Assembly: GCF_009709575.1 (NCBI RefSeq)
Contig: NZ_WIXO01000001.1
Coordinates: 4,280,001 to 4,344,000, forward strand
Direction of reading: 5' to 3'
DNA: 64,000 nucleotides
Origin: Streptomyces taklimakanensis
Lineage (GTDB): Bacteria; Actinomycetota; Actinomycetes; Streptomycetales; Streptomycetaceae
Shown here: piece by piece, positions 1 through 7,208 of the stretch
How the letters are laid out: each line of letters begins with the position of its first letter
How positions within the stretch are numbered: position 1 is the first letter of the stretch
The notes under the pieces: model-generated
Database searches by the model: none
The model's input: the letters and a program-made list of their open reading frames with translations, nothing else
Told to the model about the DNA's origin: nothing
Position numbers and translations under genes: made by a program

Positions 1-467
1 GCGAGCAGGGTGGTGCCCACCCCCGCGGCGTCGGCCAGGAACGACCTCCGGTGCACCCGTGCCGCGCCCAGCACCCGCGCCAACTCGACCGGCCGCAGTG
101 CCGGCAGGTCGGCGTTGAGCGCGGCCACCGCGGCACGGGGGCGCTCCGCCCGCACCACCGCCTCGCCGTGCCCCAGCGCGGGGTTCAGCCCGCCCGCCGG
201 CACGTCCGGCACGACCCGCGCCCCCAGGGCGGCCAGCTCCGCCCCCGCCAGGGGATCGTCCGTGACGACCACCACCCCCTCCACCAGCGGGCACGCCAGG
301 GCGGCGGCCACGGTGTCCTGGGCGAAGGCCAGGGCCAGACGGGGCCGCAGCTCCTCGCCGGCCGCCGCGGCGAGCCTGCTCTTGGCCCGGGACAGGGGCC
401 TGAGGGGCACCACCAGCGTCCAGGCGGTCCCGGTCTGCGGTGTGTCGTCACGGTGCATCGGCGCCAT
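1..467 (-). CDS. cofC: 2-phospho-L-lactate guanylyltransferase, C-terminal part missing
   Basis: The reverse strand encodes an open frame from an ATG at 467 to the left window edge, about 155 codons, with no stop seen, so the C-terminus lies outside. It begins MAPMHRDDTPQTG, followed by WTLVVPLRPLSRAKSRL, the nucleotide-binding start typical of CofC (phospholactate or phosphoenolpyruvate guanylyltransferase of coenzyme F420 synthesis), then VVVVTDDP and LNADLPAL blocks typical of this nucleotidyltransferase fold. A second in-frame ATG at 458 is possible. It is divergent from plsC, with about 134 bases between the starts. F420 synthesis genes are normal for actinomycetes. Identification is by motif pattern only. 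Confidence 0.85.
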   Translation of the reverse strand, partial: MAPMHRDDTPQTGTAWTLVVPLRPLSRAKSRLAAAAGEELRPRLALAFAQDTVAAALACPLVEGVVVVTDDPLAGAELAALGARVVPDVPAGGLNPALGHGEAVVRAERPRAAVAALNADLPALRPVELARVLGAARVHRRSFLADAAGVGTTLL

Positions 468-601
468 TCTCCCCCGCCGCCGGATCCGCCCGCCGCCCGC
501 GGGGTTACGGTGTGCTCGACAGGGCGACGCCCCGGAGCGACACTTGTGCGGTTGTCCCGGCGGTGTGCGTGCCGCAGCAGGCAAGAGGAGATGGTGTCCC
601 G

Positions 602-1438
602 GTGTCCCGCCGCAGAATCGGCTTCTGGTACCGCCTCGCAGCGGTTTTGGTGAAACCGCCCCTGGTGGCGCTGTTCAAGCGGGAGTGGCGGGGAATGGAG
701 CACATTCCGGCCGAGGGCGGATTCATCACCGTGGTGAATCACAACTCCTATCTCGACCCGCTCTCCTACGCGCACTTCCAGTACAACACCGGGCGCGTCC
801 CCCGCTTCCTGGCCAAGGACTCCCTGTTCAAGGGCGGATTCGTCGGCGCGGTGATGCGCGGCACCGGGCAGATCCCGGTCTACCGGGACAGCCTCGACGC
901 GGCCAACGCCTTCCGCGCCGCCGTGGAGGCGATCGGCAAGGGCGAGTGCGTGGCCTTCTACCCCGAGGGCACCCTCACCCGCGATCCCGACATGTGGCCG
1001 ATGGAGGGCAAGACCGGTGCCGCCCGCGTCGCCCTGCTCACCAAGGCCCCCGTCATCCCCGTCGCACAGTGGGGCGCCAACGAGGCCGTACCGCCGTACG
1101 CCAGGCGGAACAGGGTGCGGCTCTTTCCGCGCAAGACCCTGAAGGTGCTGGCCGGGCCGCCCGTCGACCTCTCCCGGTTCCACGACCGGGAGCCCACCGC
1201 GGAACTGCTGCGCGAGGTCACCGACGTCCTCATGGACGCCATCACCGAGCTGTTGGTCGAACTGCGCGGCGAGCCCGCGCCCGCCCGACGCTACGACCGC
1301 CGCAGGGCGCTCGCCGGGGACCGGAGGGTGGCGGCCGCGCACCCCCCGGCCACATCGCCCGGCGCCGTGGACGCGGGGAGGACCACCGGGAGCGGGGCGG
1401 CCGTCGAGCGCGTGGCCGCCGAGGGGGGGAACGCGTGA
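602..1438 (+). CDS. plsC: 1-acyl-sn-glycerol-3-phosphate acyltransferase (PlsC family)
   Basis: This 278-residue protein is likely a membrane-associated acyltransferase that adds the second acyl chain to lysophosphatidic acid. The NHNSYLD motif (residues 46-52) is the catalytic NHX4D box and PEGT (about 121-124) the phosphate-binding block. I chose GTG at 602 because a GAGGAG ribosome-binding site lies 11 bases upstream and the protein then starts right before a hydrophobic amphipathic stretch; the frame itself is open from 440. The last 40 residues are low-complexity and probably disordered. The stop overlaps the gpsA start (GTGA at 1435-1438), so the two genes of phosphatidic acid supply are probably translationally coupled. 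Other PlsC-fold acyltransferases cannot be excluded. Confidence 0.9.
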   Translation: MSRRRIGFWYRLAAVLVKPPLVALFKREWRGMEHIPAEGGFITVVNHNSYLDPLSYAHFQYNTGRVPRFLAKDSLFKGGFVGAVMRGTGQIPVYRDSLDAANAFRAAVEAIGKGECVAFYPEGTLTRDPDMWPMEGKTGAARVALLTKAPVIPVAQWGANEAVPPYARRNRVRLFPRKTLKVLAGPPVDLSRFHDREPTAELLREVTDVLMDAITELLVELRGEPAPARRYDRRRALAGDRRVAAAHPPATSPGAVDAGRTTGSGAAVERVAAEGGNA

Positions 1439-2436
1439 CGCGCGTCGCCGTCTACGGCACCGGATCCTGGGGCACCGCCTTCGCGATGGTGCTCGCCGAC
1501 GCGGGCTGCGAGGTGACCCTGTGGGGACGCCGGGCCGCACTGGCCGAGGCGGTCAACACCACCCGCACCAACCCCGACTACCTGCCGGGCGTCACGCTCC
1601 CCGAGACCGTCCGCGCCACCACCGACCCCGCCGAGGCGGCCCGGGACGCGGAGTTCGCGGTGCTGGCGGTGCCCTCCCAGACCCTGCGCGACAACCTCGC
1701 CCGGTGGAGACCCCTGTTGTCCGCCGACACCGTGCTCGTCTCCCTGATGAAGGGCGTCGAACTCGGCACCGCCAAGCGGATGAGCGAGGTGATCGAGGAA
1801 GTGGCCGGAGCCGGCCGGGACCGGATCGCCGTGCTGTCCGGCCCCAACCTCGCGCGCGAGATAGCCGAGCGGCAGCCCGCCGCCTCCGTCGTCGCCTGCC
1901 GTGACGAGGAGGTGGCCCGCAGGCTCCAGGCCGTCTGCCACACCCCGTACTTCCGCCCGTACACCAACACCGACGTCGTCGGCTGCGAACTGGGCGGCGC
2001 GGTGAAGAACGTCATCGCGCTGGCGGTGGGCATCGCCGACGGCATGGGGCTGGGCGACAACGCCAAGGCCTCCCTGATCACCCGCGGACTGGCCGAGACC
2101 ACCAGGCTGGGCCTGGCCATGGGCGCCGACGCGCACACCTTCGCCGGACTGGCGGGCATGGGCGACCTCGTGGCCACCTGCTCCTCGCCGCTGTCCCGCA
2201 ACAACACCTTCGGTCGCAGCCTCGGTCGGGGAATGACGTTGGAGGAGACCATCGCCGCCACCCGGCAGACCGCCGAGGGCGTCAAGTCCTGCGAATCGGT
2301 GCTGGACCTGGCCCGGCGGCACGACGTCGAGATGCCCATCACCGAGACCGTCGTCGGCATCGTCCACGAGGGCAAGCCGCCGCTGGTCGCGCTGAAGGAA
2401 CTGATGTCCCGCAGCGCCAAAGCCGAGCGCCGCTGA
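1435..2436 (+). CDS. gpsA: Glycerol-3-phosphate dehydrogenase [NAD(P)+]
   Basis: This 333-residue cytoplasmic enzyme reduces dihydroxyacetone phosphate to sn-glycerol 3-phosphate, the backbone acylated by the PlsB/PlsC step. The N-terminal Rossmann motif YGTGSWGTAFA is at about residues 7-17. VLSGPNLAREIA and the active-site segment GGAVKNVIALAVGIADG, carrying the catalytic lysine, follow, and GLAGMGDLVATCSS lies in the helical C-terminal domain. Length is normal for the family. The GTG start at 1435 overlaps the plsC stop in a GTGA junction, which fixes the start and implies coupling. ddl follows after 38 bases. Confidence 0.96.
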   Translation: MTRVAVYGTGSWGTAFAMVLADAGCEVTLWGRRAALAEAVNTTRTNPDYLPGVTLPETVRATTDPAEAARDAEFAVLAVPSQTLRDNLARWRPLLSADTVLVSLMKGVELGTAKRMSEVIEEVAGAGRDRIAVLSGPNLAREIAERQPAASVVACRDEEVARRLQAVCHTPYFRPYTNTDVVGCELGGAVKNVIALAVGIADGMGLGDNAKASLITRGLAETTRLGLAMGADAHTFAGLAGMGDLVATCSSPLSRNNTFGRSLGRGMTLEETIAATRQTAEGVKSCESVLDLARRHDVEMPITETVVGIVHEGKPPLVALKELMSRSAKAERR

Positions 2437-2459
2437 CCGCCGGCCGCCCGTACGTTAGG

Positions 2460-2465
2460 TAGTCT
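2460..2465 (+). promoter_or_regulatory. -10 box of a leaderless-type ddl promoter
   Basis: TAGTCT ends nine bases before the ddl ATG at 2475 and no Shine-Dalgarno sequence separates them. This suggests transcription starts at or next to the start codon. No clear -35 box was seen, and the assignment is inferred from spacing alone. Confidence 0.45.
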
Positions 2466-2474
2466 CGACCGGAT

Positions 2475-3617
2475 ATGAGCAGCCAGTCCTCTCCCCAGAC
2501 CCCCCGGCCGCGCGTCGCCGTCGTCTTCGGCGGACGCAGCTCCGAGCACGCGATCTCCGTGGTGACCGCGGGTGCCGTCCTGCGCGCCATCGACCGGGCG
2601 AAGTACGACGTCCTGCCGATCGGCATCACCGCGGACGGACGCTGGGCCCTGACCGCCGACGACCCCGAGCGGATGGCCATCACCGGCCGTACGCTGCCCA
2701 ACGTCGAGCAGCTCGCCGAGTCCGACACCGGCTCGGTGCTGCTGCCGGCCGAGCCCGCCAACCGGGAGGTCGTCTACACCGAGCCCGGCGCGGTGCCCAA
2801 GGTGCTCGGCGAGGTCGACGTCGTCTTCCCCATGCTGCACGGCCCCTACGGCGAGGACGGCACGCTCCAGGGCCTGCTGGAACTGGCCGGGGTCCCCTAC
2901 GTGGGATCGGGAGTCCTGGCCTCGGCGGTCGGCATGGACAAGGAGTACATGAAGCGGATCTTCGCCTCCTTCGGACTGCCCGTGGGCCCGTACACGGTGG
3001 TCCGGCCGCGCGAGTGGAAGCGGGACGAGACGGCCGCCCGGAAGAAGATCGTGGACTTCGCGGGCGAACACGGCTGGCCCGTCTTCGTCAAGCCCGCGCG
3101 CGCCGGCTCGTCCTTCGGCATCACCAAGGTCGACGACCTGGCCGCCCTGGACGAGGCGATCGCCGAGGCACGGCGTCACGACCCGAAGATCATCGTGGAG
3201 TCGCTGCTGCGTGGCCGTGAGATCGAGTGCGGCGTCCTGGAGTTCGAGGACGGCCCGCGCGCCAGTTTCCCGGCCGAGATCCCCCCGGCCGGCGCCCACG
3301 ACTTCTACGACTTCGAGGCCAAGTACATCGACTCGGCCGAGGGCATCGTGCCCGCCCCGCTGACGGAGGAGCAGACCGGCCGGGTCCAGGAGCTGGCGGT
3401 GCGCGCCTTCGAGGCGGCCTCCTGTGAAGGACTGGTCCGCGCCGACTTCTTCCTGCTGGACAACGGCGAGTTCGTCATCAACGAGATCAACACCATGCCC
3501 GGTTTCACCCCCATCTCCATGTACCCGCGCATGTGGGAGGCCAGCGGCGTGAGCTATCCGGAGTTGGTCGACCGCCTCATCGGGGCCGCGCTCGACCGCT
3601 CCACCGGGCTGCGCTGA
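2475..3617 (+). CDS. ddl: D-alanine--D-alanine ligase
   Basis: This 380-residue ATP-grasp ligase joins two D-alanines for the peptidoglycan stem peptide in the cytoplasm. Near the N-terminus is FGGRSSEHAISVVTAG, then HGPYGEDGTLQG, the ATP-grasp lysine segment VFVKPARAGSSFGITKV and the metal and substrate site FVINEINTMPGFTPISMYP near the end. These are all canonical. An upstream TAGTCT and the absence of a ribosome-binding site suggest a leaderless transcript beginning at the ATG. The gene follows gpsA closely but probably has its own promoter. It converges on the DUF3515 lipoprotein gene. Confidence 0.97.
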   Translation: MSSQSSPQTPRPRVAVVFGGRSSEHAISVVTAGAVLRAIDRAKYDVLPIGITADGRWALTADDPERMAITGRTLPNVEQLAESDTGSVLLPAEPANREVVYTEPGAVPKVLGEVDVVFPMLHGPYGEDGTLQGLLELAGVPYVGSGVLASAVGMDKEYMKRIFASFGLPVGPYTVVRPREWKRDETAARKKIVDFAGEHGWPVFVKPARAGSSFGITKVDDLAALDEAIAEARRHDPKIIVESLLRGREIECGVLEFEDGPRASFPAEIPPAGAHDFYDFEAKYIDSAEGIVPAPLTEEQTGRVQELAVRAFEAASCEGLVRADFFLLDNGEFVINEINTMPGFTPISMYPRMWEASGVSYPELVDRLIGAALDRSTGLR

Positions 3618-3696
3618 CGCGCGTCGCCCCCCTCTCCTCTGCCCGGCCCGGGCCCCGGGACGCTCCTCCTGCGACGCGAACCGGGCGTCCCGGGCG

Positions 3697-4227
3697 TCAC
3701 AGCGGTTCGACGGGCACGGCCGCGCGCACCGCGTCGGACAGGTCGGTCAGGGGATTGACCTCGGGCGCGTACGCGTCGGGCACGGTCACGCGCACGAACA
3801 CCTCGCGGCCGGTGGTGGTGAACCGGTAGCCGCCGTCGGTCTCCTCCACCAGCCAGGAGACGCCGTTCACCTCCACCGCCTCGGCGGTGGGGTTGTAGTG
3901 TTCACTGCCGGGCGTGAGCACCTCGGGCCGCGGCACCCCGCAGCCCAGCTCGATGCCGGGATCGCCCCACACGGCGGCGTACCGCGTCTCCGGCTCGATC
4001 GCGACCCGCGACTGCCCGTCCACGCGCTCCGGCAGCGCGTCGTGCAGCGTGCGGCAGACCGCGGCGGCCGAGCCGGTCGGGCTCGGCACGGGCGGTCGGG
4101 GCGCGTCGTCGCCGAGGGAACACCCGGTGGCCGTGATGCACACGGCCGTCGCGGCGCTCAGTGTGATGACCGGCCGGACGAGCGACGGGAGGACCGTCCA
4201 CGGTGACAGGCGGGGCGAGGCGTCCAC
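3697..4227 (-). CDS. DUF3515 family putative lipoprotein
   Basis: A 176-residue exported protein of unknown function. The N-terminus has a hydrophobic stretch (VRPVITLSAATAVCITATG) ending in Cys-36 in a weak lipobox (ATGC), so it may be lipid-anchored. The remainder is a compact domain resembling the actinobacterial DUF3515 family, with conserved-looking CRTLHDALPERVDG and AAWGDPGIELGCGVP-type segments (here VWGDPGIELGCGVPRP). The GTG start at 4227 is used. It lies between ddl and thiL, as in other Streptomyces as far as I recall. Its role is unknown; the cell-wall neighbour gives only a hint. Confidence 0.75.
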   Translation of the reverse strand: MDASPRLSPWTVLPSLVRPVITLSAATAVCITATGCSLGDDAPRPPVPSPTGSAAAVCRTLHDALPERVDGQSRVAIEPETRYAAVWGDPGIELGCGVPRPEVLTPGSEHYNPTAEAVEVNGVSWLVEETDGGYRFTTTGREVFVRVTVPDAYAPEVNPLTDLSDAVRAAVPVEPL

Positions 4228-4247
4228 CGAACGAGCATACGGGGGAG

Positions 4248-4481
4248 CTACAGGTGCACGACCGGGCAGGTCAGGGTGCGGGTGATGCCCTCCACGTGCT
4301 GGATCCTGGCCACCACCATGCGGCCCAGGTCGTCCACCGTGTCCGCCTGCGCGCGCACGATCACGTCGTAGGGGCCGGTCACGTCCTCGGCCTGGATCAC
4401 CCCCGGGATTCCACCGACGATCTCGGCGACGGTCGAGGCCTTGCCGACCTCGGTCTGGATCAGGATGTACGCCTGTACCAC
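4248..4481 (-). CDS. Stand-alone Lrp/AsnC ligand-binding (RAM) domain protein
   Basis: This is a 77-residue protein equal to the effector-binding half of an Lrp/AsnC regulator. It starts MVQAYILIQTEVGKASTVAE and contains GVIQAEDVTGPYDVIVRAQA, the beta-alpha-beta ligand fold. There is no DNA-binding helix-turn-helix, so it cannot act as a normal Lrp repressor alone. It may oligomerise with full-length Lrp proteins or sense an amino acid. The GTG start at 4481 has a GGAGG five bases upstream. It is transcribed away from thiL and just upstream of the DUF3515 gene, 20 bases apart, so these two may form an operon. Confidence 0.85.
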   Translation of the reverse strand: MVQAYILIQTEVGKASTVAEIVGGIPGVIQAEDVTGPYDVIVRAQADTVDDLGRMVVARIQHVEGITRTLTCPVVHL

Positions 4482-4678
4482 GGAACCTCCAGGGCGGCTA
4501 CGAGGATCATGGGGGACGAGGGGACGCCACGGTACCGCGTCGTCGACGCCGCCGGGGAGACCCGAGCCGCCGATGGGCGTGGCAGGAGGACGGCGGGGAC
4601 GGGGACCGTGACGGGGCCGCGGATCCCGGGGACGGCCGCGACGGTACCGTTCGAGCGGACAGACGAAGGGGCACGACG

Positions 4679-5695
4679 ATGCTGAGTTCTCCCGGAGGAC
4701 AGCCTCCCCCTCACTTCTCCGGGGGCGTCCCCAGGACCCCCGGCCGGACGGTGGGGGAGCTCGGGGAGTTCGGACTGATCCGTGAGCTGACCTCGCGGAT
4801 CACCCCCACCCCGGCCGTGCGGATCGGACCGGGCGACGACGCGGCCGTGGTCGCCGCACCCGACCGGCGCGTGGTCGCCAGCACCGACCTGCTGGTGGAG
4901 GGTCGGCACTTCCGCCGCGACTGGTCCACCGCCTACGACGTGGGCCGCAAGGCGGCCGCGCAGAACCTCGCCGACATCGCCGCCATGGGGGCCGCGCCCA
5001 CCGCGCTGCTGCTCGGCCTCGTCGTTCCGGCCGAGCTGCCGGCGACCTGGCCCGCCGAGCTGATGGACGGCCTCCACGACGAGTGCCGGGTGGCGGGAGC
5101 GGCCGTGGTCGGCGGTGACGTGGTGCGCGGCGACACCATCACCGTGGCGATCACCGCGCTGGGCGACCTCCAGGGCCGCGAACCGGTCACCCGCACCGGG
5201 GCGCGGCCCGGCGACGTCGTCGCGGTGACCGGCTGGCTGGGCTGGTCGGCGGCCGGGTACGCGGTGCTCGCCCGCGGTTTCCGCTCCCCACGCGCCTTCG
5301 TCGAGGCCCACCGCCGCCCCGAGCCGCCCTACCACGCCGGCCCCGCGGCGGCCGAACTCGGCGCCACCGCGATGACCGACGTCAGCGACGGGCTCGTCGC
5401 CGACCTCGGCCACATCGCCGAGGCGAGCAAGGTGCGCATCGACATCCGGACGGCCGCCCTGGACGTCCCCGCCCAGATGTCCGACATCGGCCAGGCGGTG
5501 GGCGTCGATCCGCTGCGGTGGGTGCTCACCGGGGGAGAGGACCACGCCATCGTCGCCACCTTCCCGCCCGACGCCAAACTGCCCGCCCGCTGGCGACGCG
5601 TCGGCGAGGTGCTCCACCCCTCGGCGTCGCCGCAGGTGACGGTGGACGGCGCGCCGTGGACGGCGGGCGGCGGCTGGGACCACTTCGGGGGCTGA
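4679..5695 (+). CDS. thiL: Thiamine-monophosphate kinase
   Basis: This 338-residue enzyme phosphorylates thiamine monophosphate to the cofactor thiamine diphosphate. VRIGPGDDAAVVA is the Mg-ATP site near residue 50; ASTDLLVEGRHF, NLADIAAMGA, VVGGDVVRGD and MTDVSDGLVADLGH are PurM-fold hallmarks. The ATG at 4679 has an AAGGGG nine bases upstream. The first 24 or so residues, rich in Pro and Gly, are not part of the usual protein, which normally begins near GTVGELGEFGLIREL. They are encoded by palindrome-rich DNA that looks inserted after the start codon. A GTG at 4751 would restore the usual length but has no good ribosome-binding site. thiD follows after 64 bases. Confidence 0.94.
   Translation: MLSSPGGQPPPHFSGGVPRTPGRTVGELGEFGLIRELTSRITPTPAVRIGPGDDAAVVAAPDRRVVASTDLLVEGRHFRRDWSTAYDVGRKAAAQNLADIAAMGAAPTALLLGLVVPAELPATWPAELMDGLHDECRVAGAAVVGGDVVRGDTITVAITALGDLQGREPVTRTGARPGDVVAVTGWLGWSAAGYAVLARGFRSPRAFVEAHRRPEPPYHAGPAAAELGATAMTDVSDGLVADLGHIAEASKVRIDIRTAALDVPAQMSDIGQAVGVDPLRWVLTGGEDHAIVATFPPDAKLPARWRRVGEVLHPSASPQVTVDGAPWTAGGGWDHFGG
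4683..4756 (+). repeat. Palindrome-rich insertion-like segment inside the 5' end of thiL
   Basis: These 74 bases carry several short inverted repeats (GGAG-gacagc-CTCC at 4694-4707 and C/G tracts flanking TCACTTCT) and lie in frame inside thiL. They encode a Pro/Gly-rich extension absent from typical ThiL. The composition resembles small dispersed palindromic units of Streptomyces chromosomes. Boundaries are approximate. Confidence 0.4.
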
Positions 5696-5759
5696 GGGCC
5701 AAGAGCGAGCACCGTACGCCGCGTGCCGCACGGCACGTGCCCGGCCGTAGGCTGCGGTC

Positions 5760-6569
5760 ATGCGTACACCACCACCGAGAGTGCTCACCGTCGCCGGGTC
5801 CGACTCGGGCGGCGGCGCGGGCATCCAGGCCGACCTGAAGACGATGCTGGCGCTGGGCACCCACGGGATGAGCGTGCTCACCGCCGTCACCGCGCAGAAC
5901 TCCCTGGGCGTGCAGGGCGCCTGGGAGCTGCCCGCCGAGGCCGTCCGGCAGCAGTTCCGCAGCGTGATCGAGGACATCGGGGCGCAGGCGGTCAAGACCG
6001 GCATGCTGGCCGGCGCCGAACTGGTCGAGACGGTCGCCGACCTGCTCGACGGACTCACGGCACCGGTGGTCGTCGACCCGGTCGGGGTCTCCAAGCACGG
6101 CGATCCGCTCCTGGCCCCCGAGGCGCTGGAGGTGGTGCGCACCGCGCTGCTGCCGAAGGCCACCGTCGCCACCCCCAACCTGGACGAGGTGGCCCAGCTC
6201 ACCGGCGTACGGGCCGAGACCGAGGCCGAACTGCCGCGCGCCGCGGAGGCGGTGCTGGCCCACGGGCCGCGGTGGGTTTTGATCAAGGGCGGTCACCTGA
6301 AGGACGGGGACACCGCCGTGGACCTGCTCACCGACGGCACCGCCGAACACTGGCTGCGCGCGCCGCGCCACGACAACCGCCACACCCACGGCACGGGCTG
6401 CACCCTGGCCGCCGCGATCGCCGCCCTGCTGGCCAAGGGGGCCTCCGTGCCCGAGGCGGCCCGCGGGGCCAAGGAGTACGTGACGGGGGCCATCGCCGCG
6501 GGCTTCGCGCTGGGGGATGGCATCGGGCCGGTGGACCACGGCTGGTGCCTGGGCGGCGACCGGCGCTAG
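5760..6569 (+). CDS. thiD: Bifunctional hydroxymethylpyrimidine (phosphate) kinase
   Basis: This 269-residue ribokinase-fold enzyme phosphorylates hydroxymethylpyrimidine and its monophosphate in thiamine synthesis. VLTVAGSDSGGGAGIQADLK at the N-terminus is the substrate-binding signature. VVVDPVGVSKHGDPLL and ATPNLDEVAQLTG follow, and HTHGTGCTLAAAIAALL holds the anion hole and catalytic aspartate-equivalent region. Length is normal. The same-strand thiL 64 bases upstream and the thiamine importer at the far end of the window serve the same pathway. The sequence immediately upstream (5740-5759) shows a TAGGCT-like -10 close to the ATG. Confidence 0.95.
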   Translation: MRTPPPRVLTVAGSDSGGGAGIQADLKTMLALGTHGMSVLTAVTAQNSLGVQGAWELPAEAVRQQFRSVIEDIGAQAVKTGMLAGAELVETVADLLDGLTAPVVVDPVGVSKHGDPLLAPEALEVVRTALLPKATVATPNLDEVAQLTGVRAETEAELPRAAEAVLAHGPRWVLIKGGHLKDGDTAVDLLTDGTAEHWLRAPRHDNRHTHGTGCTLAAAIAALLAKGASVPEAARGAKEYVTGAIAAGFALGDGIGPVDHGWCLGGDRR

Positions 6570-6763
6570 CGCCGGGGCGCGGGGCGGCCGGACCGGCATC
6601 CCGGTCGTCCCGCGCCCACCGGCGGCCCCGGCCCGTGCGGACACGCCGGAAAGCCGGCCCACCCGAGGTGGACCGGCTTCCCGAGGACCGGCAGTGGCCG
6701 CGCTGGATGACACGTCAGCGCGGGACCGGGTCGTCCCCGCCGGAGCGGGGAGAGGTCAGGCGC

Positions 6764-6949
6764 TCAGCGCGAGACCTTGCCGGCCTTGATGCACGAGGTG
6801 CACACGTTGAGCCGCTTCGGCGTCCGACCGACCATCGCACGCACGCGCTGGATGTTGGGGTTCCAACGGCGGGACGTACGGCGGTGCGAGTGCGAGATGT
6901 TGTTGCCGAAGCCCGGCCCCTTGCCGCAGACGTCGCAGTTGGCAGCCAC
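6764..6949 (-). CDS. rpmB: 50S ribosomal protein L28, zinc-binding form
   Basis: This is a 61-residue large-subunit protein. It opens MAANCDVCGKGPGFGNNISH and ends in NVCTSCIKAGKVSR. The two CxxC pairs are the zinc-ribbon ligands of the zinc-containing (C+) L28 form. Streptomyces often also encode a zinc-free copy elsewhere under Zur control, so this is probably the zinc-replete version. It is monocistronic, on the reverse strand, divergent from the FakA-like gene. A 7-bp stem with a four-base loop lies about 90 bases upstream. Confidence 0.97.
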   Translation of the reverse strand: MAANCDVCGKGPGFGNNISHSHRRTSRRWNPNIQRVRAMVGRTPKRLNVCTSCIKAGKVSR

Positions 6950-7040
6950 GGGTCACTCCAAAGACTTCAGATGCACTTACAGTGAAATCCCGGCGTCGGC
7001 AGGATCAAGGATGACCGGCACTGCCAGGGAATTGAGTAGA

Positions 7041-7058
7041 GCCCGACACGGGTCGGGC
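7041..7058 (-). other. Short perfect hairpin in the rpmB upstream region
   Basis: GCCCGAC at 7041-7047 and GTCGGGC at 7052-7058 form a 7-bp stem around a four-base loop, in the divergent spacer between rpmB and the FakA-like gene. It could be part of an rpmB leader or an operator. I see no further support for either. Confidence 0.3.
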
Positions 7059-7208
7059 AACCGGTGCAGCATACCCCGGCAGCGGGGTGGGGAGGAAATC
7101 ACCCCGCCGCGCCCCCCGGTTCGGGCCGCGCGACGGCGGCGGCACTAGCCTTCGGCCGTCGTCGTTGTCCCCCGGCCCCCCGGCCGCAGTCCACCAGGAG
7201 GCCCGTCC

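Noticed and set aside
1578..3299. A 573-codon reverse frame across gpsA and ddl
   Set aside because: Both forward genes have full family motifs; the reverse product is low-complexity and has no recognisable domain.
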